Of a DNA stretch of 64,000 nucleotides, positions 10,578 through 21,100 are shown piece after piece (positions within the stretch are counted from its first letter, which is position 1; every line of letters starts with the position of its first letter). Below the pieces are notes generated by a model. The model did not search any database. It was not told the DNA's origin and worked only from the letters and a program-made list of their open reading frames with translations. Made by a program: the position numbers and the translations under genes. The DNA is from Septoria linicola (lineage: Eukaryota; Ascomycota; Dothideomycetes; Mycosphaerellales; Mycosphaerellaceae), in assembly GCA_024114885.1 (NCBI GenBank), contig CP099428.1, positions 434,001 through 498,000 on the forward strand, read 5' to 3'.

Positions 10578-11816
10578 ATGGCAGCAGCAGAGACAAAGGG
10601 AAAGAAGCGCAAGTCGGGCGACAATGTTGAGCCGATTGCGAAGAAAGTGAAGACGACGACAACGACGGCAACCGTCAACAAGTCTGCTGACCGGCCTCTT
10701 CCCACGAAGTCTGCGCTGAAGGGCGCCAAGGCAGCAAAGGTGGTCGAGAAGACAACCACTGAGAAGCCGGCCAAGGAGAAGAAGAGCGGAAAGCCTGCGA
10801 AGAAGGTCGTCGAGGAGGAAGTCGTCGTGGAAGCGGAGCCTGTTGTGGCCGCTGAGGTCGAGGACGAGGCCAACAAGGACGACGAGTCCGATGGCGGCGC
10901 TGAGCTCACTCCTGACCAAACGGCTGCCCTGCTCGCCGGCTTCTCTTCCGACGAAGACGAGGATGAGGACGACGACGTGGACCGCGACCAAGACGGCATC
11001 CCAATTGAGAAACTGCCTGCGCTGCCACGATCCGAGAAGGAGATCGCACGCGAGCTGAAGATCTCGCGCATCAAGCCCAAGAACAACGGCGCTGCAGACC
11101 CAGAGGCCACTCCCGGTGTCATCTACATATCGCGCCTTCCTCACGGCTTCTACGAAAAGCAGCTGCGCGCATACCTGTCGCAGTTTGGCACAGTCACAAA
11201 CCTCCGCCTCGCACGTAACAAGAAGACTGGCAAGAGCAAGCACCATGCTTTCGTTGAATTTGCGGCATCTACAGTCGCTGATATCGTGGTCAAGACTATG
11301 GACAAATACCTCATGTTCGGACACATCCTGCAATGCAAGCGCGTGCCAGCGGACCAGGTCAAGGAGGGCATCTGGAAGGGCGTGAAAGCTGTCAAGGGCA
11401 ATGGCAAGGCGAGACCGCGAAACAGAATCGAAGGATCGAGACTGAAGAAGGGCACAGATCAGGCAGGCTGGGAGAAGCGCATCACAAGGGAGAGCGAGCG
11501 ACGAAAGGAGAAGGCTGCAAAGCTTGCCGAGCTCGGCTACGACTTTGATATGCCTGATGTCAAGCCTGTGGGAGATGTCTCGAAGACAAAGAAGATCCAG
11601 CAAGCAGATGCAGGAACTGAGGCGGAAGAGGTGGTCAAGACGATCCAGAGAGGCAAGACAAGCGACCCGATTATCGAAGAGACAGTTGTGGCCGCTGTCG
11701 AGACTGGCGCCGATGGGAAAGCCATTGTGGCTGAGAAGACCACAAAGCGGAAAAGTAAAGGCGGCGAAGTGAAGACTACCACAGAAAAGGCGAAGAAGAG
11801 AAAGACCAAGGCTTAG
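10578..11816 (+). CDS. NOP15: nucleolar RRM protein Nop15/NIFK, 60S ribosome biogenesis
   Basis: An intronless gene of 412 residues. The first ~150 residues are lysine-rich with KKRK-type nuclear signals and acidic stretches (SSDEDEDEDDD). One RRM covers residues ~180-257, with RNP2 VIYISRLP and an RNP1-like KSKHHAFVEF. After it comes the family-specific basic segment with GWEKRITRESERRKEKAAKLAELGYDF. A lysine-rich tail ends the protein. Nop15 binds pre-rRNA near ITS2 in pre-60S particles in the nucleolus; animal NIFK is the orthologue. It is longer than the yeast protein (about 220 residues) because of the charged extensions, which is usual in filamentous fungi. Confidence 0.93.
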   Translation: MAAAETKGKKRKSGDNVEPIAKKVKTTTTTATVNKSADRPLPTKSALKGAKAAKVVEKTTTEKPAKEKKSGKPAKKVVEEEVVVEAEPVVAAEVEDEANKDDESDGGAELTPDQTAALLAGFSSDEDEDEDDDVDRDQDGIPIEKLPALPRSEKEIARELKISRIKPKNNGAADPEATPGVIYISRLPHGFYEKQLRAYLSQFGTVTNLRLARNKKTGKSKHHAFVEFAASTVADIVVKTMDKYLMFGHILQCKRVPADQVKEGIWKGVKAVKGNGKARPRNRIEGSRLKKGTDQAGWEKRITRESERRKEKAAKLAELGYDFDMPDVKPVGDVSKTKKIQQADAGTEAEEVVKTIQRGKTSDPIIEETVVAAVETGADGKAIVAEKTTKRKSKGGEVKTTTEKAKKRKTKA

Positions 11817-11921
11817 CGAGAGATTGTTCATACTCGGCGTACCAGCGATATCTGTTCCCACGCCCTCTTTGCCCCTGTAACTGGCCTTCCAAGCAAGATA
11901 AAACCCCCTGCAGTCAAAATC

Positions 11922-12226
11922 TCAGTACTCAGATATCACAGTGACTCTCCACACTCGGAGTTTTCCATCCCATCCCAGCAATCTATTGCGGCAGCACTTG
12001 CTTCCTGTCGTGTGGCATTCTGTCGAGTATTCGGCGCCCTGGTAGCCGTGCACGGTGATCGCTAAATGTCAATGTCAGTGGAAGGTTGAATTTGCAAGAG
12101 TGGTAGTGAGAATAGCTTACAGCAGCAGACTTCTTGACCTGGACAATCATCTCTGTTGTTGCAGCTACGTGCTTGGCCGAGAACGGCTAGCAAGCTGATG
12201 ATGATGGTAGGGAGGAGTTTGAACAT
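11922..12226 (-). CDS. very small secreted Cys-rich protein (candidate effector)
   Basis: Exon 1 is 12226-12121 and exon 2 is 12061-11922. The intron is 59 bp (GTAAGC...CACTGACAT...TTTAG) and the phases agree, giving 81 residues. MFKLLPTIIISLLAVLGQARS is a good signal peptide. The mature part opens with SCNNRDDCPGQEVCC and later has a second CC, seven cysteines in all, a spacing reminiscent of small knotted secreted proteins. A TATAAAT lies about 80 bp upstream of the ATG. No open frame of ordinary length reveals this gene; it was assembled from the signal peptide and splice sites. The family is unknown. Confidence 0.55.
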
Positions 12227-13326
12227 GATGGTGTTGGTGGTTATATATGGGTGGGGCTGGATTGAGATAGTTTGTACGGTTCGAAGCAGTGAGTGTCAAT
12301 TATCTCGATTTATATCTTTTCACAACTTACAAACATGAGCTGAGCTGAATAGTAATAGATGCTAGCCTGCCTTACCTTGACTCTGTTTGGAAAGTGTCGA
12401 CTCCTAGTATTGCCGCGAGATCCATGCATCTGCTGTGCCAGCCAATGCTTGTCCTGAACAGACATATAACCTCGAAGCTTGTACTCATAAATCTACTACA
12501 CGAAGCCTTTCAGGACGAAGCTTATGCCCAGATAGCACGGTAAGAAGTGGTATATACGAAGTCCAACTCGCTCAGCTGGTGGAGTGTAGTCGATCAGCCT
12601 TGGACGCCTGGGAGGCCTGACCTGAAAGACGACACTGAACCGATAGCAGCTTAGTTCGACTTGGCAGCGACACGAAATCGGCAAAGACTGGCATCTTCTG
12701 ACTACTGTCTCTCCCAACTCTGTCAAAAATGACATTGATAGGCCGTCACTGTCCATGGCAAGGCTCCACGATCCCCAGAGATGCCTCCTCGGCTCCTGGC
12801 TTTAGATACAGAGAGCATCCCGCACATCGTCGACCCGACATGCACTTGTCAAGAGCTTATACACTGCCATCTTATGGAGAATGCAGCTGAACTGAGGCAC
12901 CATGGGCAGATGCACTCCGGCACTTTTTCAAGCCGGGGAAGGAGGACTGGGACTGCATTGCTTAGTCGGTAGTTATGAAAGGATCTGCAAGCGGAAACAC
13001 ACCTCCTACCCGACTTATCATTACGGTCACGAACCGTCAAGACAAGTCCCAAGTCGCTGCTCAAGACAAGGAACAGCTCGATCTTCAGTACAAACCACAG
13101 CGTCCCGTATGATACGTCAAATGACCTTCCGCAGGGCCTGGCTAATCCCAACACATGCAACACAGTGACGTTCGGTCTCATTGATAGTACTGATGCCGGC
13201 TGAGGCTGAACGTAGAAACATGATAGCATTAGTGAGTACCACAAGGCCGCACGGAAAGTGTACCAGGAGTCATTGCATCATAATTTTCCTGTCAACTCAG
13301 TCCTGTCTCGCCTTCGTCTCTGTCGT
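12227..13326. other. intergenic, no gene recognised
   Basis: About 1.1 kb with the small-protein promoter at its start. Open frames on both strands (for example 12849-13244 minus) lack motifs and overlap one another. Nothing further is supported. Confidence 0.45.
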
Positions 13327-15588
13327 CTAGGGTAATATCTTCGTAAGCTCTCCGTCCTCTGTATCACGGTACGGAGCGAGAGATATAGGGAGATCTCCGC
13401 TATACCCAATGTCTCCTTGTGCTTTCTGCAACGTAGCCGCCACTTTGCCGACCATGATTGCGATCCACCTATCGTTGACCAGTCCACCAACCGCAGCCTT
13501 CTTCATGCCATCTTTGGCGCTTTGATGCAAGTCTTTTGCGAAGTCCTTGATTTGTGCTTTCGTCGTCCCGTCTCTCAAATTCTGTCGAATGTTCTTGGCA
13601 AAGACTTTGAAGCCGGCTATCTCCCTCATGCTGACGTTGCTTTCCGACTTGTCGTCAGAGGGCATGACCGATTCGGTCTCCTCGTTGAATGTTGAAGCTG
13701 GAGATAGTGCTGACATAGGAGTGTCCACGGGTTGTGCTACCTCCTCGACAGTTTTCTCGAGCTCGATCATCTTCGTAGCCTTCACCAGCGATGCGATGAA
13801 GTTGAGCAGACTTTGGTCGCAGGCGACCGGCAAGCTACCGTGTACAGACATGGTAATATTGGTCTCATCTTTCTTCGCCTGCTTGAGCTCGCGGGCCGCT
13901 TGCACAGCTTTCGGACTGCCATCTGCCTCATTCACTTCTTCTTCCAGCTCCTGCTCGTCCTCTTCAGTTGGCCGCGGAGGTACGATGTGCTCGTGGTGAG
14001 GCAGCAGATACGATGGTATCATAAAGGTAGCATCTGCACCACCCATTCTCATGACCTGTGCTATCACTCCAGACTCCGGGATCGTCCTGTACGCCAGAAC
14101 GTCATCGAACTTGAGGTATGAGACGATGTTGTAATTTGAGCTTAGTGGGACTTGACCAAGACCGTCGATATCTGTCAACTGCATGCAGAAGTTGGCATCA
14201 GCGAGCCACGTAGAGACTTTGCGCTGTAAGCGACGCAGCTGAGCATTGTTCTCTGTGTATTCCTTGAAGACTTGTTGTTGCAGCAGAGTCGATAGCCATT
14301 TACCGGAGCCTGCTGCATTTATGCTCGTGATGCTGATTGGATGAAAGTAGCTCAAAGGTGCGAGAAGAGCGCGTAGAAGGAAAGGCAGACGATGTAGAAA
14401 CCGTCGCACGTAAGGTGGGGAGGAGTTTTGCAGGGTAGTGACGCGAATTGATCTTCTGGGCGGGTGTGGCACAGAAGGGAATTCTTGCAGCTCAGCACAG
14501 ACTGCAGCTCGCGTCTCCTTCTCGTCATCAATCTTGCGGCCACTACGTTTGGCATTTTGTCGCACTCGTTGTCGCGACTGGTAGACGGCACTCGATGTTC
14601 GAATCTCAGTGATCTTGTCAAGGTACTGCTGGTCTGCCTTGTAATCATTGGGATCCAGGGTCTTGATCGCGTCGGTCGCTTGCTGTACTGATGAGTCTCG
14701 CATGTAGCTCACGCCGGTCAGCGTTTCTCTAAGCTTCGGCCTGTCCAAAAGAGTCTTGGACTTGGCTGCGGCTGCTTTCAAGAGTGGAGTGTCGTCGAGC
14801 AGAACACTAAACTCGCTGGCAGCATCGTCACTATCTTCTTCCAGTTCACCAAATGTCATTTCGAACTTGCCACCCTTCGCGTTGGCAAACACATCGCCAA
14901 TCTCGATGAAGCGGAAGAAGCCTACAGTGACCTCGTCAACGTATATTGCCAGCTCGATATCGTCTGCTAGCTTCAGACCTGTGCGAAGTCAGTACCTATC
15001 CGACGTAGTAGTCATGTGTGACATACCAAGCTCAATGCCATGAGCCACAAGGGTGAGGCTCGAGAACGACATGGTGATGCCTCTAATCACAAAAAGTCCG
15101 TCGACCTCCGTGTCAATCTCTAGAGCGGGCAAGTTGAACATCGCCAATTTGTCCTTAACAAAATGTGGCTGACTTCCTAATACCCTTCGTAGTCCCGACC
15201 GAGCCATGTTTGCGGCCAGTGGGACCTGGATCAGACATGTGAGTAGGACGAATGGGTAGATTGCGAGGATGAAGAGTCCATTCAGAAGCCACGATGTCGA
15301 GCATATTGCGTATATGAGGTTGAGCGTAGCCAACAAGGTCCATAGTGGGATGGGGGCTAGTATTCGCTTTTGCTGACTGTGACCATATATGAGAAGCAAG
15401 GACTCTATGCCAGCACCAGAGAACGTCCAGCTTCGCGACCAGGACACTGTGGCTAGGAGTAGGACGACTAGAGCACTCGCCAATATCGGATAGCCAAGTC
15501 CTGGAGCTGGCGCATCGTGTCTTGTTGGCTCTTCGTAAATTGACTGCCGGACTGGTTTCCGCGGGATCGCGATTGGGTTAGGCGCCAT
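13327..15588 (-). CDS. uncharacterised fungal multi-pass membrane protein with large soluble C-terminal part
   Basis: Exon 1 is 15588-15027 and exon 2 is 14978-13327, with a 48-bp intron (GTATGT...CGCACAG) and phase 1. The product has 737 residues. Hydrophobic segments occur at about residues 31-48 (YPILASALVVLLLATV) and 79-130 (two or three spans including LWTLLATLNLIYAI and LFILAIYPFVLLTCLI). After these comes a beta-rich segment (DGLFVIRGITMSFSSLTLVAHGIELG, then DIELAIYVDEVTVGFFRFIEIGDV) that crosses the splice junction. This layout resembles proteins with a membrane anchor and a lipid-transfer-like bridge, but I recognise no named family. The second half is acidic and probably partly disordered. 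Codon use is like the neighbouring genes. Confidence 0.8.
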
Positions 15589-16339
15589 TGCCGTGCGTCC
15601 GAGCTGAGGTGTCAGCTAACAATTGCCCAGCTGTCGGTAGTGATAAGTCAAGATGCATATGGGAATTGCGCGTTGTGTCTTCTGTCAGTCCCAAAGTAAA
15701 GGCAGTCGCCTGCTCAGACACAAACACCAAAATACTCGATACGCCACCATGACGAGCGGCTACACGCTAGCAAACTGCAGGAAGAATGCTGTGTGTGGCG
15801 CTGGTCGGCGCTTCCAAGACATCACGTCCAGAGACAATTGACGATCAAGCGAGGGGTCAAAGGGCGCGTCTCGAAAATTGCAGCTTCGCAATTATGGACC
15901 GCTCGTCGCGAAGATGGAATCGCTGTCGTTGCCGCGGTCGTTGCCGTTGATGTCGAGATGAAAGTGTTCTGCAAACGATGTCGATCACAACATTGGCACA
16001 AGGAGCCACTTCCGTTCCTGATCCATGTCACGAGCCTGCAAATTCCGACCGCATCTATCGCGCAGACCTCACACCACGCCGGGTCCAGCTTCAGTACAAG
16101 ACATCGTATAACAGTCCGTTATTCGACGACAAGGCGCCATCTCTCACATCTTCATTGCTGAATCAAGCATATTCGCGACGCGTATTAGGCGCGGCCAATG
16201 ACCGCCTTGACTTCAAGCACGCGCTCATCCTCGGTGGAGCAACGAAGCGTTCCTACATCAGATACGTTCAAGTGCTCGTGTCCTAAGATGTATCTCTCCA
16301 CCAACCCTAGACGGTAAGGATGTAAGGTGACATCGGCCA
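15589..16339. other. intergenic, no gene recognised
   Basis: About 750 bp between divergent genes. The frames at 15793-16161 and 15978-16286 have no start context, signal peptide or recognisable domain. Confidence 0.45.
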
Positions 16340-17902
16340 ATGCAGTCCCACACTCCCTCCTATGCCACTCTCGCTCTCGTTCTTTTGATAATGCTCAACA
16401 CGCAGACAGTCCTTTCCGCCGCCATGCGATTCTACGAACAAGTCCCGACCTTCGCGACAGCGGCTTGCACGTTCACTGGTGTGTGTAGTGCACGGGCTGC
16501 ATACGAAGCTCAAACCTGCTCGGCGACTAGCAACATCAGCACAGGATGGCATCCTCCAGCGCAATACTTCGTGAATAATCTCACATCTGCATTGAACAGT
16601 AGCGGAACGTATGGCCTCGTTTTCAACACTTCGCAAACGCCTCCACATACCACGTACAATTGGTGCAACATGCCGCATGTAAACTCCACAACTTACAGGA
16701 AGCCATCGGCCGAGTACAGGCTCGAGTATGTTGAAGTCATCCATCGCCACCACAAGCGCACTCCGTATGCAGATAATACGTTCCCGGTCGAGGGGTACTC
16801 CTGGGACTGCTCGAATCAGGGACTTTTCTATGGTGGCAAGCCTCTGAACGCAGCTGGAACTGACTCGACATCAACATATTGGAGCGTCTACACCGACGAA
16901 AACAATCCCTTCCCTCCTCAAGGCTTCAATGGCACGTGTCAGTTCCCTCAGATCACGCGCGAAGGCCTCGACGATTCCCATCAGCATGGAGTGGATTTGA
17001 AAGCAGTCTACTCTGATCTATTGGGCTTCATCCCCGCCGATTTCGACCCGAACATCACGACATATTGAGTGACCAACAATGTCATTACGTCACAAGTTGC
17101 GTCGATGCTGATTGCAGGCATGTATCCTTCACGTGCTGGCGTTGACACACCACTCCTCATCCAGCCCAACTCTATCGACAGCCTTGAGCCTCGCTACAGC
17201 TGTCCTGCTGCCTCGGCACTGTTTAGTGACTATGGTGTTGGCTCATCTGCTACGAACTGGACTAGACATCTAAATGCGTCTTCCAGCCTGTTCGCTCGAC
17301 TAGATGGCGTGAGCGGCATCGACCCGGATGACAATGGCTGGCATCAGAGCTTCGATCACTACTTCGACAATCTATCTGCCAGGCTATGCCATCAGAAGAC
17401 ATTACCGTGCAGTGTCAACGACACATCAGCTTGTATCTCCCGATCCGATGCAGACACGGTCTTCAGAATGGGAGAGTATGAGTACTCGTTCATCTATCGC
17501 GATGCTCCGCAGAGCTTGGCGGTCAGTGTTGGAAGCTACGGCGTGTGGGTCGCTGAGCTAGCTGCAAATCTTCGCAGCGCCATGAAGGGCAAAGGCAGTG
17601 TGAAGTACAGGCACAATGTTGCGCATGACGGCAGTATATCAAGACTGCTGAGCATCCTGCAGATTGAGAAAATGGTTTGGCCGGGCATGGGCTCGGAAGT
17701 AGTGTTTGAGATGTACTCCAAAGAAGGATGCTTCTTCTTGCGAGTGCTATGGGGAGGACAAGTGCTGAGAAGCAGTCATCCTGCGTTTGCGAAGATGGAC
17801 ATGGTGCCTTTGAGTACATTCCTCGCATATGTGGATGGTCTGGTTGGGGAAGGTGCGAAGAAGGTGCCGGGCTTGTGTGAAGCAAGTGAAGATGATGAGT
17901 AG
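16340..17902 (+). pseudogene. secreted histidine acid phosphatase-type protein with an in-frame TGA
   Basis: One reading frame runs from an ATG at 16340 to a stop at 17900-17902, interrupted only by TGA at 17066-17068. Residues 1-27 form a signal peptide. The phosphohistidine motif is the fungal variant HRHHKRTPYA (residue ~135). The acid/base HD appears as NVAHDGS in the second half. Conserved family stretches flank the stop on both sides: LGFIPADFDP before it, VTNNVITSQVA directly after it. The stop therefore falls inside the fold, where, from memory of the family, homologues have an arginine before VTNN. One C-to-T change in a CGA codon would explain it. An intron that skips the TGA would delete conserved sequence. 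It may be a recent null allele or an assembly error; otherwise a ~519-residue secreted phosphatase. Confidence 0.82.
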
Positions 17903-18194
17903 AGACTTACAACAGCGTCAAATGAGAACAAAAGATCACTTGAGCATGCTCATCACTTGTCGTGGTCGTGAGATCATCTTCACTCAATGTCACCCTCAGG
18001 CATCTCTTTTTGGCAGCTCAAAAGTGCTTAGCTCCGACGGTTATGTCCGCCAAACATCTTGTTGCAACTCGCGTAGCTTTCGAATAAGCCTCATCGAGTA
18101 AACATACCTCATCGCGAAACACACCACTCACCTCTCCCTATCCCTCCGTACGCACCTCGCATTCTTTCTCCTGCCGAATGACTTTCTAGCAAAC

Positions 18195-21100
18195 ATGTCG
18201 ACCACCGAGACGCCCGAGCCAGGAACCGAGCGCATCACACGATCTACCACAGCGCGCAACCCGCGCCGGCGAGCTCGACAGAGCGACAACGATACTTTGC
18301 AGAAAGCCGCACCGCGACGAAAACGGAGTAAGATCAGTGAGGAAGTCTACGCGCCGCGAGACTCGACCGAAGGGCGGCCGTTGGCAGTGACTGCCGCTGC
18401 AAAGATCGAGGAAGAAGAGGTCCACAGCGTGACCAACGGTCATGTCGACAACCACACCTTCGTCGGCGTAGGGACAGCAACCAAAGTCAACGGCAATGGC
18501 CACGCACATTACCATCGCCGAGCGGGGAGTACGGCATCGGTGCTTGATGGCGAGATGGCTGTGCGAGGAGGGAAGAAAGGCACAGTGAAAAGAGTACAAC
18601 GAGCTGATGGCGCCACCACATTGTGCTCAAATCAATGCTACAGCGTGAAGCTGCTGCCCTCGACGCCCAAAGAGCTCAAGAAGGAGGGGCTGGCGTATCG
18701 AGGCAGCATATTGGGCAATCATGCGCTGGCCGTGACACAGGAGAAGGCGCTCGTGTGGGAATACAATGCGCACATTGCTGCGAGTAATCTGCGCACGTTC
18801 GACATGCCATTTCCTACGCGTGAAGGAGAGGAGCTGCCTTTTGGCATGCTGGTGCCGGGAAATGGCATTGGCTACCATGATTTGGGTCTGGTGCTCATTT
18901 CTGCTACGACGGGCAAAGTCGTGTACTACGATTCGATCGATCGTGCAAGCTCGCTCAGCCTGTTTCACGAGAAGCGGACCGGCATTGAAGGCACGATTCC
19001 ATTGAGTGGCAGCGAAGTGGTCACGGATATTGTGTCTGCAGCCTATGCTACGTTCGTGGTCACGCTCAACTCAGGCAGGATCGTAGCGCTTGCTTTGAAG
19101 GATACGACAGGAACAGCGAAGATTCAGAGCCAGTTCTTGAAAATCGCAGACGCGTCAAGCAGCGGCGTGTTCGGCAGCTTCAGCGGGTTTCTCAAGGCTA
19201 ACTACAGGCGAGACCTGACAGCAGTGCGGACACGAGCCTCGAAGCGTGGAGCAGTACATGTCGTTGGCATGACGGAAAAGGCTGAAGTGCTACTGTGGGA
19301 CCTGGAATGGTCTGGACGATCCGATTACATTTCGAGCACGGAGCTGAGAGAGTCGGTAGTGAGGGAGCTGAAGGACGCCACGTCGCCAGAACTGGCAGGA
19401 CAGGCAGAGTATGCTGTAGCATTGGACTTTGCGATTGCGGACAAACAGGCCAACGGCAAAAGCCAAGCGCTGGTTTCTACCTCCTCTAAGCAGGCGCTGG
19501 ATCTCTTCATTCTCTTCCGGATAGGTACCTCTGACATGCATCGATTCGTTGTGGTCGAGGCCACGCTGCCTGGAGATGGTAGCCACAACATCCTTCGCAT
19601 ACATCAGCTGCAAAGCTATCAAAGCGACAGTCCTATATCGCTGCAACAGAAGCCACGCTTGGTTCTACCGAAGCCAGGTCACACATTTTGCGTTGTTTTC
19701 GGAGACGCAGCCGTAGTTGCCTCGACTGCGGACCTGGTTGACGATAGTCCTGAAGCGCAGCTGCATGCATCATATCTTCAGCAAGACCCATTCGAGGATG
19801 CGATACGATTGAAACAAGAGAAGGACTTGCTTTTTACCAGCGTTGGAGAGGAGGCGGCTCGTGGGCACTACGCATCCACTATCGCATTTGTGAGGGGTGC
19901 TGGGCTTGTACGCATATCTGCAGCAGATTCGACGACACTTCCTGGCGGACCACGGATACCAGCAAAAAGCAGGATTGAGCAGGCTGTTTTCCATGGCTAC
20001 CTACAGCAGGACAATATACTTGACACGTCACAACAGAAAAGATCCGAGTATACCATCGAGGAGATTGAGGATGCGGCAATAGCAGTATCAGATGAGATTC
20101 TGCGTGCTGAGACAGCCTTCCCTCATATCATCTCGCCCACACAGCCGTCGATGGAGGTCAATCTTGCGACCAAGGCAAAAGCGCTCAAGGCGCTGGTCAG
20201 CTTCGTCACAAAGACATATCCTGCACTACCTCGGAGAACAATGTGGCGGTTACTCTGGGATGCCGAGAAATTGGCAGCTGGCCAACAGTTGTGGCTTGCC
20301 TTTGAGACCCACGTGTCTCTGACTACCAGAGGCGAGAAGCGGAAAGCGACGGTCATGGATGAACTTGCGCAATGGTTTGAAACAGGCTACCCGTTCTACG
20401 AGCGTCTAGACCTTGTCAATGAGGATCCCATTCGACGGTTCTTCATCGGAGGACTGCACCATCTGGAGAAGCTGCTCATGAATCTCCGTCTTCTGCTACA
20501 GGCCTTCTACGAGCAAGAAGAATGCCCGCCGCAAGAAGGTCTCAAGCGAGTCATCCAAGCCGACGATATCTGGCTGCGCGCGCTAGAGACAGCCTTCAAC
20601 TTCCGCTCGGACAATTGTGCCGACTATGGCATCCTACCTGAGCTGATCGAAGATGGGATACTGGTCGATAAGACTGAGTACATTGATCTGCCTGAATTCT
20701 GGACATCGTCGCAAAAGTTGGTGGAGAATACCCTGAAGGTTGCAGATCTCTCTCGCGATCTGGCGCAAAAGTGCTACGAGCCTGCAGAACTCGATGAGGA
20801 TGGGCACGCGATGGCAGCTGATATCGCGGATAACAATGCCCGGCTTGTGCAGGCTTACTGTCTGCAGGCCCAGGAGAGCATAAACTGGTATGCATCCCGT
20901 CCTGATCAAAGGCAACAGGCGCTTGCCGAGAAGTTCCAGGTGGACTACGATCGGGAACGGTACAAGCAGCTTCGTAAGCTAGCCTCCGTTGGTAGAGCTG
21001 AGAGTGGCATGCGTCTGGCTGAGAAATACCGGGACATGGACACTCTGGCCGACATGGTCATCGCTGAGGACCAGTACCTCCAGGAGTACAGACTGGAGCA

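Noticed and set aside
10557..11861. 434-codon minus-strand frame
   Set aside because: Antisense of Nop15; Leu/Cys-rich because the sense strand is Lys/Glu-rich.
17008..17071. intron that would remove the TGA of the phosphatase gene
   Set aside because: The only fitting GT-AG pair would delete conserved sequence and has weak signals.
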